Assembly (NCBI GenBank): GCA_964587755.1
Contig: CAZPMC010000001.1
Location: forward strand, 1-64,000
Reading direction: 5' to 3'
From: CAZPMC01 sp964587755
Lineage (GTDB): Bacteria > Bacillota > Clostridia > Acetivibrionales > DTU013
DNA: 64,000 nt
Shown: positions 16,958 through 24,432 of the stretch, in pieces
Layout: every line of letters starts with the position of its first letter
Position numbering within the stretch: the stretch's first letter is position 1
Program-made: the position numbers and the translations under genes
The notes under the pieces: generated by a model
Seen by the model: the letters and a program-made list of their open reading frames with translations, nothing else
What the model was told of the DNA's origin: nothing
Database searches by the model: none

Positions 16958-17797
16958 TCACCCCTTTATTCCGCTCATTACAATACCCTTCACAATGTAT
17001 TTTTGGCTGAATGCGTATATTGTCAACACTGGAATCATCGCAAACATAGAAGCAGCCATCAATAAATCATATCTTGTACTGAAGGAACCCTTAAAGGATG
17101 CCAGTCCCAATTGAACGGTATATTTAGTTGCAGTATTCAAATAGATAAGCGGGTTAATAAAATCATTGTATGACCCCTGGAAAGTAAATACTGCCAAAGT
17201 TGCAATAATGGTTTTAGACAAGGGCATAAATATTTGCCACCAAATGCGGAATCTGCTGCAACCATCTATAATTGCCGCCTCTTCAAGCTCAACTGAAATC
17301 GTCATAAAGAACTGACGCATCAGGAATATTGCAAAGGCACCACCAAACAATCTTGGTACAATGAGTGGTAGATATGTGTCTATCCATCCAAGCCCAGTAA
17401 ACAGAAGAAACTGAGGAATCATCAAAACCGCCGCAGGAACCATCATTGATGCTAAAAATGTCATGAAAATAAACTGTCTTCCCTTAAACCTTATGCGTGC
17501 AAACGCATAAGCGGCTAATGAAGATGTAAGAATTGTAAAAACTGTAACAGGAATAACAATTTGCATTGAGTTAAAAAACATGACACCGAAATTAACTGCT
17601 CCTGCATTCCATGCCGTAGAATAGTTTTCATACTTCCATAACTTAGGGATTATCGTAGGAGGATATTGAAACAGCTCCCTCTGGCTCTTAAAAGAGGACA
17701 GGAACATCCAAATAAACGGCAGCAATACAATTAAAGTAAACGATACCAATAAAAAATATGAAACTGCAATCGAACGCTTTGATTTTACCATGCTCAT
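16958..17797 (-). CDS. carbohydrate ABC transporter permease, MalG type
   Basis: Second membrane subunit of a sugar importer, with six predicted helices. The EAA loop that docks the ATPase is seen as EEAAIIDGCSRFRIWWQIFM at about residues 190-209. The N-terminal PFIWMFLSSFKSQRELF and C-terminal QKYIVKGIVMSGIKG are typical of MalG-like proteins. GGGGGGAT lies seven bases before the ATG at 17797. It is separated by 16 bases from the MalF-type gene. No ATPase gene is present, as is usual for clostridial CUT1 systems that share an MsiK-like ATPase encoded elsewhere. Confidence 0.95.
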   Translation of the reverse strand: MSMVKSKRSIAVSYFLLVSFTLIVLLPFIWMFLSSFKSQRELFQYPPTIIPKLWKYENYSTAWNAGAVNFGVMFFNSMQIVIPVTVFTILTSSLAAYAFARIRFKGRQFIFMTFLASMMVPAAVLMIPQFLLFTGLGWIDTYLPLIVPRLFGGAFAIFLMRQFFMTISVELEEAAIIDGCSRFRIWWQIFMPLSKTIIATLAVFTFQGSYNDFINPLIYLNTATKYTVQLGLASFKGSFSTRYDLLMAASMFAMIPVLTIYAFSQKYIVKGIVMSGIKG

Positions 17798-17813
17798 TCT
17801 CTATCCCCCCTTA

Positions 17814-18722
17814 TTAATCATAACTCATATTTTGACCGAGTAATTTGTTTTGTATAAGTGTTATAGACATAATTATAATAAACAGAATAACTGCCATTGC
17901 ACATGAATAGCCCATCATACCATATTCAAATGCATTGGTGTACAAATAATATGATATGGTGTAGGTAGAATATCCCGGTTCTCCCTTTGTCATTATATAA
18001 ATCTCAGAGAATACCTGGAATGCATCAATTACAGACGTCAGGATAATGAAAAAGAACGCAGGTTTAAGCAAAGGAAGCTTTATATACCAAACCTTTTTTA
18101 ACGGTGTTACTCCGTCAATTTCAGCAGCTTCATAAAGTGATTCGGGTATGCCTTGAAGACCTGCAAGCATAATCAGCATGTTGTAGCCTGCCCACTTCCA
18201 TATCGACATTAGCGCGATAGAGAAAATTGAAATTCTCGAATCTGTCAACCAACCAACAGGCTGTCCACCTAATTTGTCTATAAGGAAATTTAGAATACCG
18301 AATTCTTTATTATATATCCATACAAACAACAATGCCACGCAAATGATAGGAGTTATAACCGGTATATAGAATACGGTTCTAAAAAAGGCTATACCCCTTA
18401 CAGGCATGTCCATAGCCAAAGCCATAATAAATGAAACAAGAATTGAAAGAGGCACGTAGAATATTACCCATTTAACGGTGTTTGTCAGCGAAATCAGGAA
18501 TATTCTGTCATTAAACAACCTTGAATAGTTATCAATTCCAATAAAGCTCGGTTTGGTAAGAACGTTCCACTCCATTGAACTAATAACAAATGAAGCAATA
18601 ATTGGATAAATCATGAAAACAAGAAGCCCGAATACTGCAGGTGCTATAAAAATATAGCCGGTTATAGCATCCTTTTGCGCCATAGTTCTATGCTTAGCTT
18701 TTGGTTGCAAAATATTTTGCAT
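17814..18722 (-). CDS. carbohydrate ABC transporter permease, MalF type
   Basis: First membrane subunit of the same importer. Six helices are visible; the first runs through YIFIAPAVFGLLVFMIYPII. The EAA loop reads LYEAAEIDGVTPLKKVWYIK at about residues 210-229. The ATG at 18722 lies six bases after AAGGAGGT; the in-frame GTG two codons upstream falls within the ribosome binding spacing and is less likely. It pairs with the MalG-type protein downstream and the binding protein upstream to form a CUT1-family oligosaccharide importer. Confidence 0.95.
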   Translation of the reverse strand: MQNILQPKAKHRTMAQKDAITGYIFIAPAVFGLLVFMIYPIIASFVISSMEWNVLTKPSFIGIDNYSRLFNDRIFLISLTNTVKWVIFYVPLSILVSFIMALAMDMPVRGIAFFRTVFYIPVITPIICVALLFVWIYNKEFGILNFLIDKLGGQPVGWLTDSRISIFSIALMSIWKWAGYNMLIMLAGLQGIPESLYEAAEIDGVTPLKKVWYIKLPLLKPAFFFIILTSVIDAFQVFSEIYIMTKGEPGYSTYTISYYLYTNAFEYGMMGYSCAMAVILFIIIMSITLIQNKLLGQNMSYD

Positions 18723-18776
18723 AGCCACACCTCCTTAATTTAGTATATCAAAATAGTATATTAATTTCAAAACAGA

Positions 18777-18808
18777 GGGGCTTGTAGGTTGGTGTTCCCG
18801 CAAGCCCC
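18777..18808 (-). terminator. hairpin between binding-protein and permease genes
   Basis: Arms GGGGCTTG (18777-18784) and CAAGCCCC (18801-18808). On the minus strand it is followed by TCTGTTTTG. Its place just after the binding-protein stop suggests partial termination or 3' end protection, so that more binding protein than permease is made. Confidence 0.65.
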
Positions 18809-18843
18809 ACTATAACCACATCTAGTAAATTATTCAAATATTA

Positions 18844-20178
18844 TTATTTGAACACATCTCCGTTAACTGTATTGTCTATGTTCTTCATAGCATCCTCAAG
18901 TGACTGGTCACCGTTGAATGCAGCTGACAATTCAGCAGTAACTGCAGAGTTCAACTGAGAGAATCCGCCTGACATAAGAGCATTATACTGAACGTCAGTT
19001 CCAACGTAATCTGCTGACTTAATGAACGGTTCAGGAGATGGTGGAGGTGAAACGAATTCTGGATTAGCCATCATCTTAGTATATGCAGGCAATGCCAATG
19101 CTGAAGGCATAACGTGCTTGAGTCCGTCTTCACTCAACTGATAAGCGAGGAAGTCGCCAGCAAGGTCTTTGTTCTGACTCTTTTCAGACATACCAACCAT
19201 ACCGCAAATGAAAGCGACTGATTTAGTCTCACCAGTCGGTAATTCTATAGCCTCCCACTCAAAGTCACACTCTGCACGGAATGCAGGAATTGCCCAGCGG
19301 CCTGACGGCATCATTGCAACCATACCTGTAATAAACATACGGTCTGCTGAAGTACCCATACCTGACATAACTGCAGGTGATGGAGAGTATCCTAAATTAA
19401 CAGCGTCAAACATTGGTTTGAGAGCTGCTATACACTTAGGATCAGAGAAGTTTGCTTTTCCATCCTTAAACCATTCAGCATTATATGCACCAAACCATCC
19501 AATCCAGTCTGCGCGGTAGTTGTTAACACAAACACCGTAGCGAGTTACACGGTCGCCTTCTTTTTTAGTCATCTGTTTAGCAACTTCAAGATAATCGTCC
19601 ATTGTCCAGTCAGATGTCGGAGGAGTAACTCCGGCTTCCTTGAACAGATCGAGGTTGAGGTACATTACGTAAGATGTCCAGTCCTTAACAGCAGCAACTT
19701 CTTTGCCCTCATACTGACCAAATTTGCGAAGGCTTGGAATCATGTCATCTATCAAAGAAGGATATTTTTCATAAACAGGACCTAAATCAGACAGTATTCC
19801 GGCTTCTGCATATTCAGCAACACGGCCTTCTGCGAACCAGAAAAGGTCAGGAAGTGTATTTGATGTAACCATGGTCTGAACCTTTGTGTAATAGTCATCA
19901 GGAGTATAAATCTGAGTGACTTCAGTTCCTGGGTTCTTTTCCATGTATTCTTTGATTAGGGACTCATACATAGCGCGCTCATAATCGTCGCCCCAGTGCA
20001 TGTAAGTAATCTTACCGCTAACTGTCGGTTTGCTTTCATCTTGAGTAGTTGGCGCAGTTTCTGTGGTCTCAGCCTGAGTTGTTGCTGGTGGTGTATCACC
20101 ATCTTTCTTTCCGCAGCCTGCCAAACCAGTTGTAAGAGTTAAAGCAACTACGAGTAAAATAACTAGAAACTTTTTCAT
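18844..20178 (-). CDS. extracellular solute-binding lipoprotein, family 1 (sugar)
   Basis: Receptor subunit of the importer, tethered outside the membrane. The signal peptide ends in a lipobox, TTGLAGCGKK, so the mature protein starts at that cysteine. A Thr/Glu-rich linker (about residues 28-50) leads to the family 1 fold, starting KITYMHWGDDYERAMYESLI. The ATG at 20178 is preceded by GGGAGGAAAGAAA. An ATG five codons upstream lies before this site and was rejected. It heads the operon with the two permeases and the GH31 enzyme, so the ligand is probably an alpha-linked oligosaccharide. The 5' leader is long and structured (see 20210-20395). Confidence 0.93.
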   Translation of the reverse strand: MKKFLVILLVVALTLTTGLAGCGKKDGDTPPATTQAETTETAPTTQDESKPTVSGKITYMHWGDDYERAMYESLIKEYMEKNPGTEVTQIYTPDDYYTKVQTMVTSNTLPDLFWFAEGRVAEYAEAGILSDLGPVYEKYPSLIDDMIPSLRKFGQYEGKEVAAVKDWTSYVMYLNLDLFKEAGVTPPTSDWTMDDYLEVAKQMTKKEGDRVTRYGVCVNNYRADWIGWFGAYNAEWFKDGKANFSDPKCIAALKPMFDAVNLGYSPSPAVMSGMGTSADRMFITGMVAMMPSGRWAIPAFRAECDFEWEAIELPTGETKSVAFICGMVGMSEKSQNKDLAGDFLAYQLSEDGLKHVMPSALALPAYTKMMANPEFVSPPPSPEPFIKSADYVGTDVQYNALMSGGFSQLNSAVTAELSAAFNGDQSLEDAMKNIDNTVNGDVFK

Positions 20179-20209
20179 TTTCTTTCCTCCCATTTTAATT
20201 GATATTTGA

Positions 20210-20228
20210 ATTTAGGTATTCCCTAAAT
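20210..20228 (-). promoter_or_regulatory. leader hairpin just before the binding-protein ribosome binding site
   Basis: Perfect 7-bp arms ATTTAGG (20210-20216) and CCTAAAT (20222-20228) with a five-base loop. It sits about 20 bases upstream of the GGGAGG site. Confidence 0.5.
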
Positions 20229-20286
20229 ACAGGAATGCCTACACTACTAACGACTGTACCCTCCTTTCTATACTGTATTTAAAATC

Positions 20287-20306
20287 ACTGATAAATTATT
20301 ATCAGT
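20287..20306. promoter_or_regulatory. perfect 8-bp palindrome in the sugar-operon leader region
   Basis: ACTGATAA (20287-20294), ATTA, TTATCAGT (20299-20306). It could be a protein operator or an RNA hairpin. Confidence 0.5.
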
Positions 20307-20342
20307 AATTTAAGTAGTATGAAACTCAGTTACAAACGACGA

Positions 20343-20395
20343 AGCGTTGGTCGGAGAAACTACTAAAGTAACCTCCAGTAAGGTTTCACAACGCT
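20343..20395 (-). ncRNA. structured RNA element in the sugar-operon leader
   Basis: Three nested pairings close a 53-base element: AGCGTTG/CAACGCT (20343-20349 with 20389-20395), GAAAC/GTTTC (20356-20360 with 20383-20387) and ACT/AGT (20362-20364 with 20377-20379). A further GTTAC/GTAAC pairing with flanking sequence would cross the outer stem. It does not match a riboswitch class that I recognise. Confidence 0.4.
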
Positions 20396-20627
20396 ATGTA
20401 CACATCCGGGAATTTTAAAAAATCTACTGATTTTTTTGTCCCATCTAAATTATAATTTAATAGGAGTAAAACTTCCACATAATATATTGTCATTTTGTTG
20501 TACAATCTTGTCATATTATATGGTATAATAATTATCGAAACTATTCAAGTTAGATTTTCGTAGTTTTCAATGTACATGCTATTATTATACTACATTTTTC
20601 AAAAATTATATACTGGGAGTTGAAATT

Positions 20628-21524
20628 ATGGAAATACAAAACAATCCTCCGCAAAGATACAAAGAGACAAACCTGTTTGTTGGTTCTACCTTTAATTTAA
20701 AAGTTTTTGATGTCATTCACACTCACAATCCTATATTAAGGCTTCATTGGCATGATTACCTTGAATTGCTGTACTTTGTTGAAGGAAAGGCTGCTATAAC
20801 AATTGGGTCAAATACATATGATGTAGAAGCGGGCGATATTCTGTTCGTAAACTGCAGGCAGCTCCACTCCGGCTATTCAACCGACAACTCGCTGGTAAAA
20901 TATCATGTTATTGTAATAGACCCCGAGTTATTCCAAAACCGCTTCGAGGACCCTTATTTCAAAAAGTTTATTCTGCCATATTTTGACGGAAGGCACTTTT
21001 TCACAGTAAAGCCCGCTAGAAATTCCCCATACTATAAAAAGCTGAGAGCTCATGTGAAAAGCATTATAAAAGAATACAAGGATCAGGACACAGGCTACGA
21101 GCTTAAAATCATAACCAGCATATACTCTTTGATTATTGACTATGCGAGAAGCTATTTCCAAGCAAAACAATTTAAAATAAAATCTGAAGATTCTGCCAGT
21201 GAGGCAAATAGTATAAAAAGCCTTATATCTTATATTTATTTAACCTGTCCCAATAAAATGACAGTAAAGGAAGCTGCCGATTACGTTAAACTTAGCCCGT
21301 ATTACTTTTGTAAGGTGTTTAAAAAGGTCACAAACAAAACCTTTATACAATTTTTAAATGAATATAGAATCACTCGTGCAAAAGATTTTCTTTTGTACAC
21401 GAATGATTCCATATCTGATATTTCTAATGATCTTGGCTTTTGTAATACAAACTACTTCGATAAGGTCTTTAGAAAACTAAACGGCTGTTCACCCACTGCC
21501 TTTAGAAAACAGATGAGTAAGTAA
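20628..21524 (+). CDS. AraC-family regulator with cupin sensor domain
   Basis: Transcription factor that probably activates the divergent sugar-uptake and GH31 operon. The N-terminal cupin-type sensor (about residues 15-160) has HWHDYLELLYFVEGKAAI and DILFVNCRQLHSGY. The C-terminal AraC domain (about 195-298) has two helix-turn-helix units, TVKEAADYVKLSPYYFCKVF and SISDISNDLGFCNTNYFDKV. GGGAG lies nine bases before the ATG. Divergent placement beside the transporter is the usual sign of a local regulator, and sugar bound by the cupin is the likely signal. Confidence 0.93.
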   Translation: MEIQNNPPQRYKETNLFVGSTFNLKVFDVIHTHNPILRLHWHDYLELLYFVEGKAAITIGSNTYDVEAGDILFVNCRQLHSGYSTDNSLVKYHVIVIDPELFQNRFEDPYFKKFILPYFDGRHFFTVKPARNSPYYKKLRAHVKSIIKEYKDQDTGYELKIITSIYSLIIDYARSYFQAKQFKIKSEDSASEANSIKSLISYIYLTCPNKMTVKEAADYVKLSPYYFCKVFKKVTNKTFIQFLNEYRITRAKDFLLYTNDSISDISNDLGFCNTNYFDKVFRKLNGCSPTAFRKQMSK

Positions 21525-21540
21525 AATTATTAGTAAACTA

Positions 21541-23319
21541 TTAAATTTCCCTGGTATTTTCCCTTAGCCATTCCCTCTCTTCGTTGTTCAGGTTTGGCGA
21601 CAATTTTTCAAAGACAGTTTTGTGGTATTCATTAAGCCAGTTTTTCTCCTGCTCTGTCAGCATTTTCGGGTTAATTCCCTTAAGGCTTATGGGACATAGT
21701 GTCATAGGCTCAAACCTCATGAACTGACCAAATTCAGTCTTTTCATCCTCTACAACCAAAACCATATTTTCTATTCTTATTCCATACTTACCTTCTTTGT
21801 ATATGCCCGGTTCAATAGTAATTACCATATCCTTCTCAAGCTTTACGTTATTAGGGACGGGGCTGAATCTTTGCGGACCTTCATGTACACTTAGGCAGTA
21901 ACCGACTCCGTGACCTGTACCACATTTATAATCTATACCAAACTCCCATAGAGGTTTCCTTGCCAGTACATCAAGATTTGAGCCAGTGGCGCCGTGTAAA
22001 AACTTGGCTGATGCTAGTGAAATGTGAGATTTTAAAACCATGGTAAAATCAAATTTCTCTTCTTCAGTTATATGGTCAAACACAACCGTACGAGTTATAT
22101 CCGTTGTGCCGCATAGGTATTGGCCTCCGGAGTCAAGCACCATCAGGCCTTTGTTCTCGAGAGTGTATTTGCTGTCCTCCGTGGCAGAGTAATGCATCTT
22201 TGCTCCATGGTCCTTGTATGCAGCAATGGTATTAAAGCTTGGGCCGATATTATCAGACTGCTGCGCTCTTAACTCCTTAAGCTTTTCAGCCACAGTAATC
22301 TCAGTGACTTTACCGCCTTCAATATTCCTTTCCAGCCAGACTAAGAATTTGACCATCGCTGTACCGTCGCTTATTTGGCATTTCTCGAAATTCTTGATTT
22401 CTGTGCTGTTCTTTATGGCTTTAAGCTTTGTAATAAGCTCATCTATTTCCTCCTTTTTACATTCCGCAGGTATGGAATCATATAACCAGCAGTTAGTTCT
22501 TTCGACATCAAATGCTATGATTTTTCCTGCTTCTAAAGCTCCCAGCTTCTCAGTGACCATTTCATATCCTAAAATGCTAACCCCATTGTCCTTAAGCATT
22601 GATGATACTGCTTCAGGAACTTTATCCGGATTAATAAACATAAACGCATCAGACTGGGAAATAAGTGCATATGCTATGGTAACGGGAATATATTCTACAT
22701 CGCCGCCCCTTATATTGAAAAGCCACGCAATATCATCAAGACTGCTGACCAAGTAATAATCTGCTTGTTCCTTTTTCATTGATTGCCTTAACAAATCGAG
22801 CTTTTCTTTTGTTGAAAGCCCTGCATATTTTATCTCGTGCTCAAAAACTTTTGCAGTCGGAATTTCTGGCCTATCGCTCCAAAGTTTTTCGATAAAATCA
22901 TGATTTTTATTAATCATTATACCTTTCGTAGAAAATTTCTTCTCCATTTCTTTAAAAAGTGAAACAGAGACTGTCTTTGCGGAAAATCCAACGGTATTGC
23001 CCTTTTCCAGATTATCAGCCAGCCACTGGGTATAGGTCGGAACCCCCTGGGCACCCATTTTGCATAGCTTAATTTCTGAGCCCATAAGCTGCTCTTCTGC
23101 TTGAATATAATATCTGCCATCCGTCCAAAGGAGACTTTCGTTCATAGTTGCAACAAAAGTACCTGCAGAGCCGTTAAATCCGCTTATCCATTCCCTGGAC
23201 TTCCAATGGTCTGACACATATTCGCTCATATGGGGGTCGGAGCTTGGTATTATATATGCGTCAATATTCTCTCTTTTCATTAATTCCCTGAGTTTTGCTA
23301 TTTTCATATTCACATTCAT
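21541..23319 (-). CDS. pepP: Xaa-Pro aminopeptidase (aminopeptidase P, M24)
   Basis: Cytosolic metallopeptidase that removes an N-terminal residue preceding proline. It is the long, three-domain form of aminopeptidase P: two creatinase-like N-terminal domains (about 1-310) and the pita-bread catalytic domain. Metal-binding segments are visible: LMVLDSGGQY, GTTDITRTV, CGTGHGVGYCLSVHEGPQ and TIEPGIYKEGKYGIRIENM. The ATG at 23319 has AGGAG seven bases upstream; the longer frame begins within that site. The 592-residue length matches the family. It is divergent from an XRE/cupin regulator with a shared 130-base promoter region. Confidence 0.95.
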   Translation of the reverse strand: MNVNMKIAKLRELMKRENIDAYIIPSSDPHMSEYVSDHWKSREWISGFNGSAGTFVATMNESLLWTDGRYYIQAEEQLMGSEIKLCKMGAQGVPTYTQWLADNLEKGNTVGFSAKTVSVSLFKEMEKKFSTKGIMINKNHDFIEKLWSDRPEIPTAKVFEHEIKYAGLSTKEKLDLLRQSMKKEQADYYLVSSLDDIAWLFNIRGGDVEYIPVTIAYALISQSDAFMFINPDKVPEAVSSMLKDNGVSILGYEMVTEKLGALEAGKIIAFDVERTNCWLYDSIPAECKKEEIDELITKLKAIKNSTEIKNFEKCQISDGTAMVKFLVWLERNIEGGKVTEITVAEKLKELRAQQSDNIGPSFNTIAAYKDHGAKMHYSATEDSKYTLENKGLMVLDSGGQYLCGTTDITRTVVFDHITEEEKFDFTMVLKSHISLASAKFLHGATGSNLDVLARKPLWEFGIDYKCGTGHGVGYCLSVHEGPQRFSPVPNNVKLEKDMVITIEPGIYKEGKYGIRIENMVLVVEDEKTEFGQFMRFEPMTLCPISLKGINPKMLTEQEKNWLNEYHKTVFEKLSPNLNNEEREWLRENTREI

Positions 23320-23357
23320 TTTTAATCTCCTCATTTTGTTTAATAATACTAAATATC

Positions 23358-23385
23358 ATTTTAGCAAAAGTAATAAATTATTCAA
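23358..23385 (-). promoter_or_regulatory. promoter of the aminopeptidase P gene
   Basis: On the minus strand TTGAAT (23385-23380), 16 bases, TAAAAT (23363-23358), about 39 bases before the ATG. Confidence 0.5.
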
Positions 23386-23389
23386 TAAT

Positions 23390-23420
23390 TGTGTACACAG
23401 ATTTCATTTTCGGTTATAAT
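23390..23420 (+). promoter_or_regulatory. XRE regulator promoter with overlapping palindrome
   Basis: TATAAT at 23415-23420 with TGTACA at 23392-23397 (17-base spacer). The perfect 10-bp palindrome TGTGTACACA (23390-23399) overlaps the -35 and sits between the two divergent promoters, so it is a candidate autoregulatory operator. Confidence 0.5.
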
Positions 23421-23450
23421 AAATTAATAAAAGCTAACAGGGGGATATGG

Positions 23451-24023
23451 ATGTTTTCGGAAATTGGCTCCAAAATTAAAAAACTGCGTGCAGAAAGAAA
23501 TCTTACTCTCAAGGAATTAAATCAGCTTACCGACTTATCTGTAGGTTTTCTTTCCCAGCTTGAAAGAGGTCTTACTACTGTTGCGATAGATTCTCTTGAC
23601 AAAATTTCAAAGGCTCTAGGTGTTGATATAAACTACTTCTTTGCAATGTCAAAGGAGCAGACAAGTGTTGTTCAAAAAAGCTATGAGCGTGAAGTTGTTC
23701 TGATGGATAAGAATAATTTTACTCAATTTTACCTGTCTAATAATCTTGCCGACAAGGCAATGCTTCCAAGGCTTATAGAGGTATATCCCAAAAAGGATGA
23801 TGAAACTGTTCTGCCTTACGCCCATGAAGGTGAAGAATTCATATATATTCTCGAAGGAATTCTGACTTACTACTATGCCGGTGAAAGGTACGAGCTTTAT
23901 CCAAATGATTGTGTTCATATAAAATCTACCTCATCCCATAACTGGGAAAACAACACCAATAAAATCGTAAAGCTACTAATGGTCAGCATTCCGAACCGTT
24001 TCGCAGAGAGCCCGGAAGACTAA
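23451..24023 (+). CDS. XRE-family regulator with C-terminal cupin
   Basis: Small-molecule-responsive repressor or activator of the PuuR/SutR type. The helix-turn-helix spans about residues 5-60 (KIKKLRAERNLTLKELNQLT, then GFLSQLERG). The cupin_2 domain spans about 110-180 (HEGEEFIYILEGILTYYYAG). The open frame runs further upstream, but AGGGGGAT precedes the ATG at 23451 and the protein from there has the normal family length of 190. It is divergent from aminopeptidase P, so it may control peptide or amino-acid use. The ligand is unknown. Confidence 0.92.
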   Translation: MFSEIGSKIKKLRAERNLTLKELNQLTDLSVGFLSQLERGLTTVAIDSLDKISKALGVDINYFFAMSKEQTSVVQKSYEREVVLMDKNNFTQFYLSNNLADKAMLPRLIEVYPKKDDETVLPYAHEGEEFIYILEGILTYYYAGERYELYPNDCVHIKSTSSHNWENNTNKIVKLLMVSIPNRFAESPED

Positions 24024-24041
24024 ACTAAATATTGAAGTAAA

Positions 24042-24110
24042 AGAAAGCAAAAGGACAGTTCTTTCTGCTTTAAAATGGTGCCTGGCACCTAAATGGCATC
24101 AAAATGGCAT
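24042..24110 (+). repeat. composite intergenic repeat after the XRE gene
   Basis: Three parts: AAAGCA/TGCTTT arms around GGACAGTTCTTTC (about 24044-24071), similar to one arm of the hairpin at 14695; the palindrome GGTGCC-T-GGCACC (24077-24089); and two AAATGGCATC-like direct repeats (24091-24110). It probably also terminates the XRE transcript. Confidence 0.5.
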
Positions 24111-24116
24111 CATTAT

Positions 24117-24428
24117 TTATATTTCAAATTCTACAGAACACAGCGGCATATGCTGCTGGGCTCCGTAAACATCAGTTTCACCCAGATCGCCTGAGCAGAT
24201 AGGTCTTTCAATTGTTGCTTTTATAGCTTTTGCAGGTTTAAACTCGACTATATTTATTACCTTTTCCACAGGTATCCCATACAGTTTGGCAATCAATTCT
24301 TCATTGATAACTTTTTTTTCACAAACCTTATAAAACATATCCCAGTCCTTAAAAATTATATCGAAGGTTAGCTCGTAAGGGCCGGAATTTTTACTTCTGA
24401 TTACGCTTGCAACGTCTGTGAGCTTCAT
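24117..24428 (-). CDS. DUF4387 family protein
   Basis: A 103-residue protein of the DUF4387 family, recognisable from MKLTDVASVIRSKNSGPYEL and the C-terminal DVYGAQQHMPLCSVEFEI. No catalytic function is established that I know of. It is the last gene of the eight-gene hydroxyproline/methylaspartate operon, starting four bases after the AtuA-family gene. A GGAGGAATG ribosome binding site lies inside the end of that gene. The pair is often encoded side by side, so the two are likely subunits of one enzyme. A role in processing mesaconate or a related C5 acid is an inference from position only. Confidence 0.8.
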   Translation of the reverse strand: MKLTDVASVIRSKNSGPYELTFDIIFKDWDMFYKVCEKKVINEELIAKLYGIPVEKVINIVEFKPAKAIKATIERPICSGDLGETDVYGAQQHMPLCSVEFEI

Positions 24429-24432
24429 TTTA

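Larger units (their letters stand above)
20179..20627. other. 449-base intergenic region between the sugar operon and its AraC-type regulator
   Basis: No gene is seen. The part next to the binding-protein gene (20210-20395) holds three inverted repeats that would be transcribed in its leader. The part next to the regulator is very AT-rich and holds TATAAT-like hexamers on both strands (for example 20524-20529 on the plus strand), without a convincing -35 at normal distance. An AAAGGAGG-like site on the minus strand near 20260 has no start codon after it. Confidence 0.6.

Noticed and set aside
22214..22756. Plus-strand 180-residue frame
   Set aside because: Antisense to the aminopeptidase P gene, with no ribosome binding site or recognisable domain.
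24042..24110. Possible CRISPR-like array from short repeats
   Set aside because: Only two short direct repeats and one palindrome, with no regular spacers and no cas genes.
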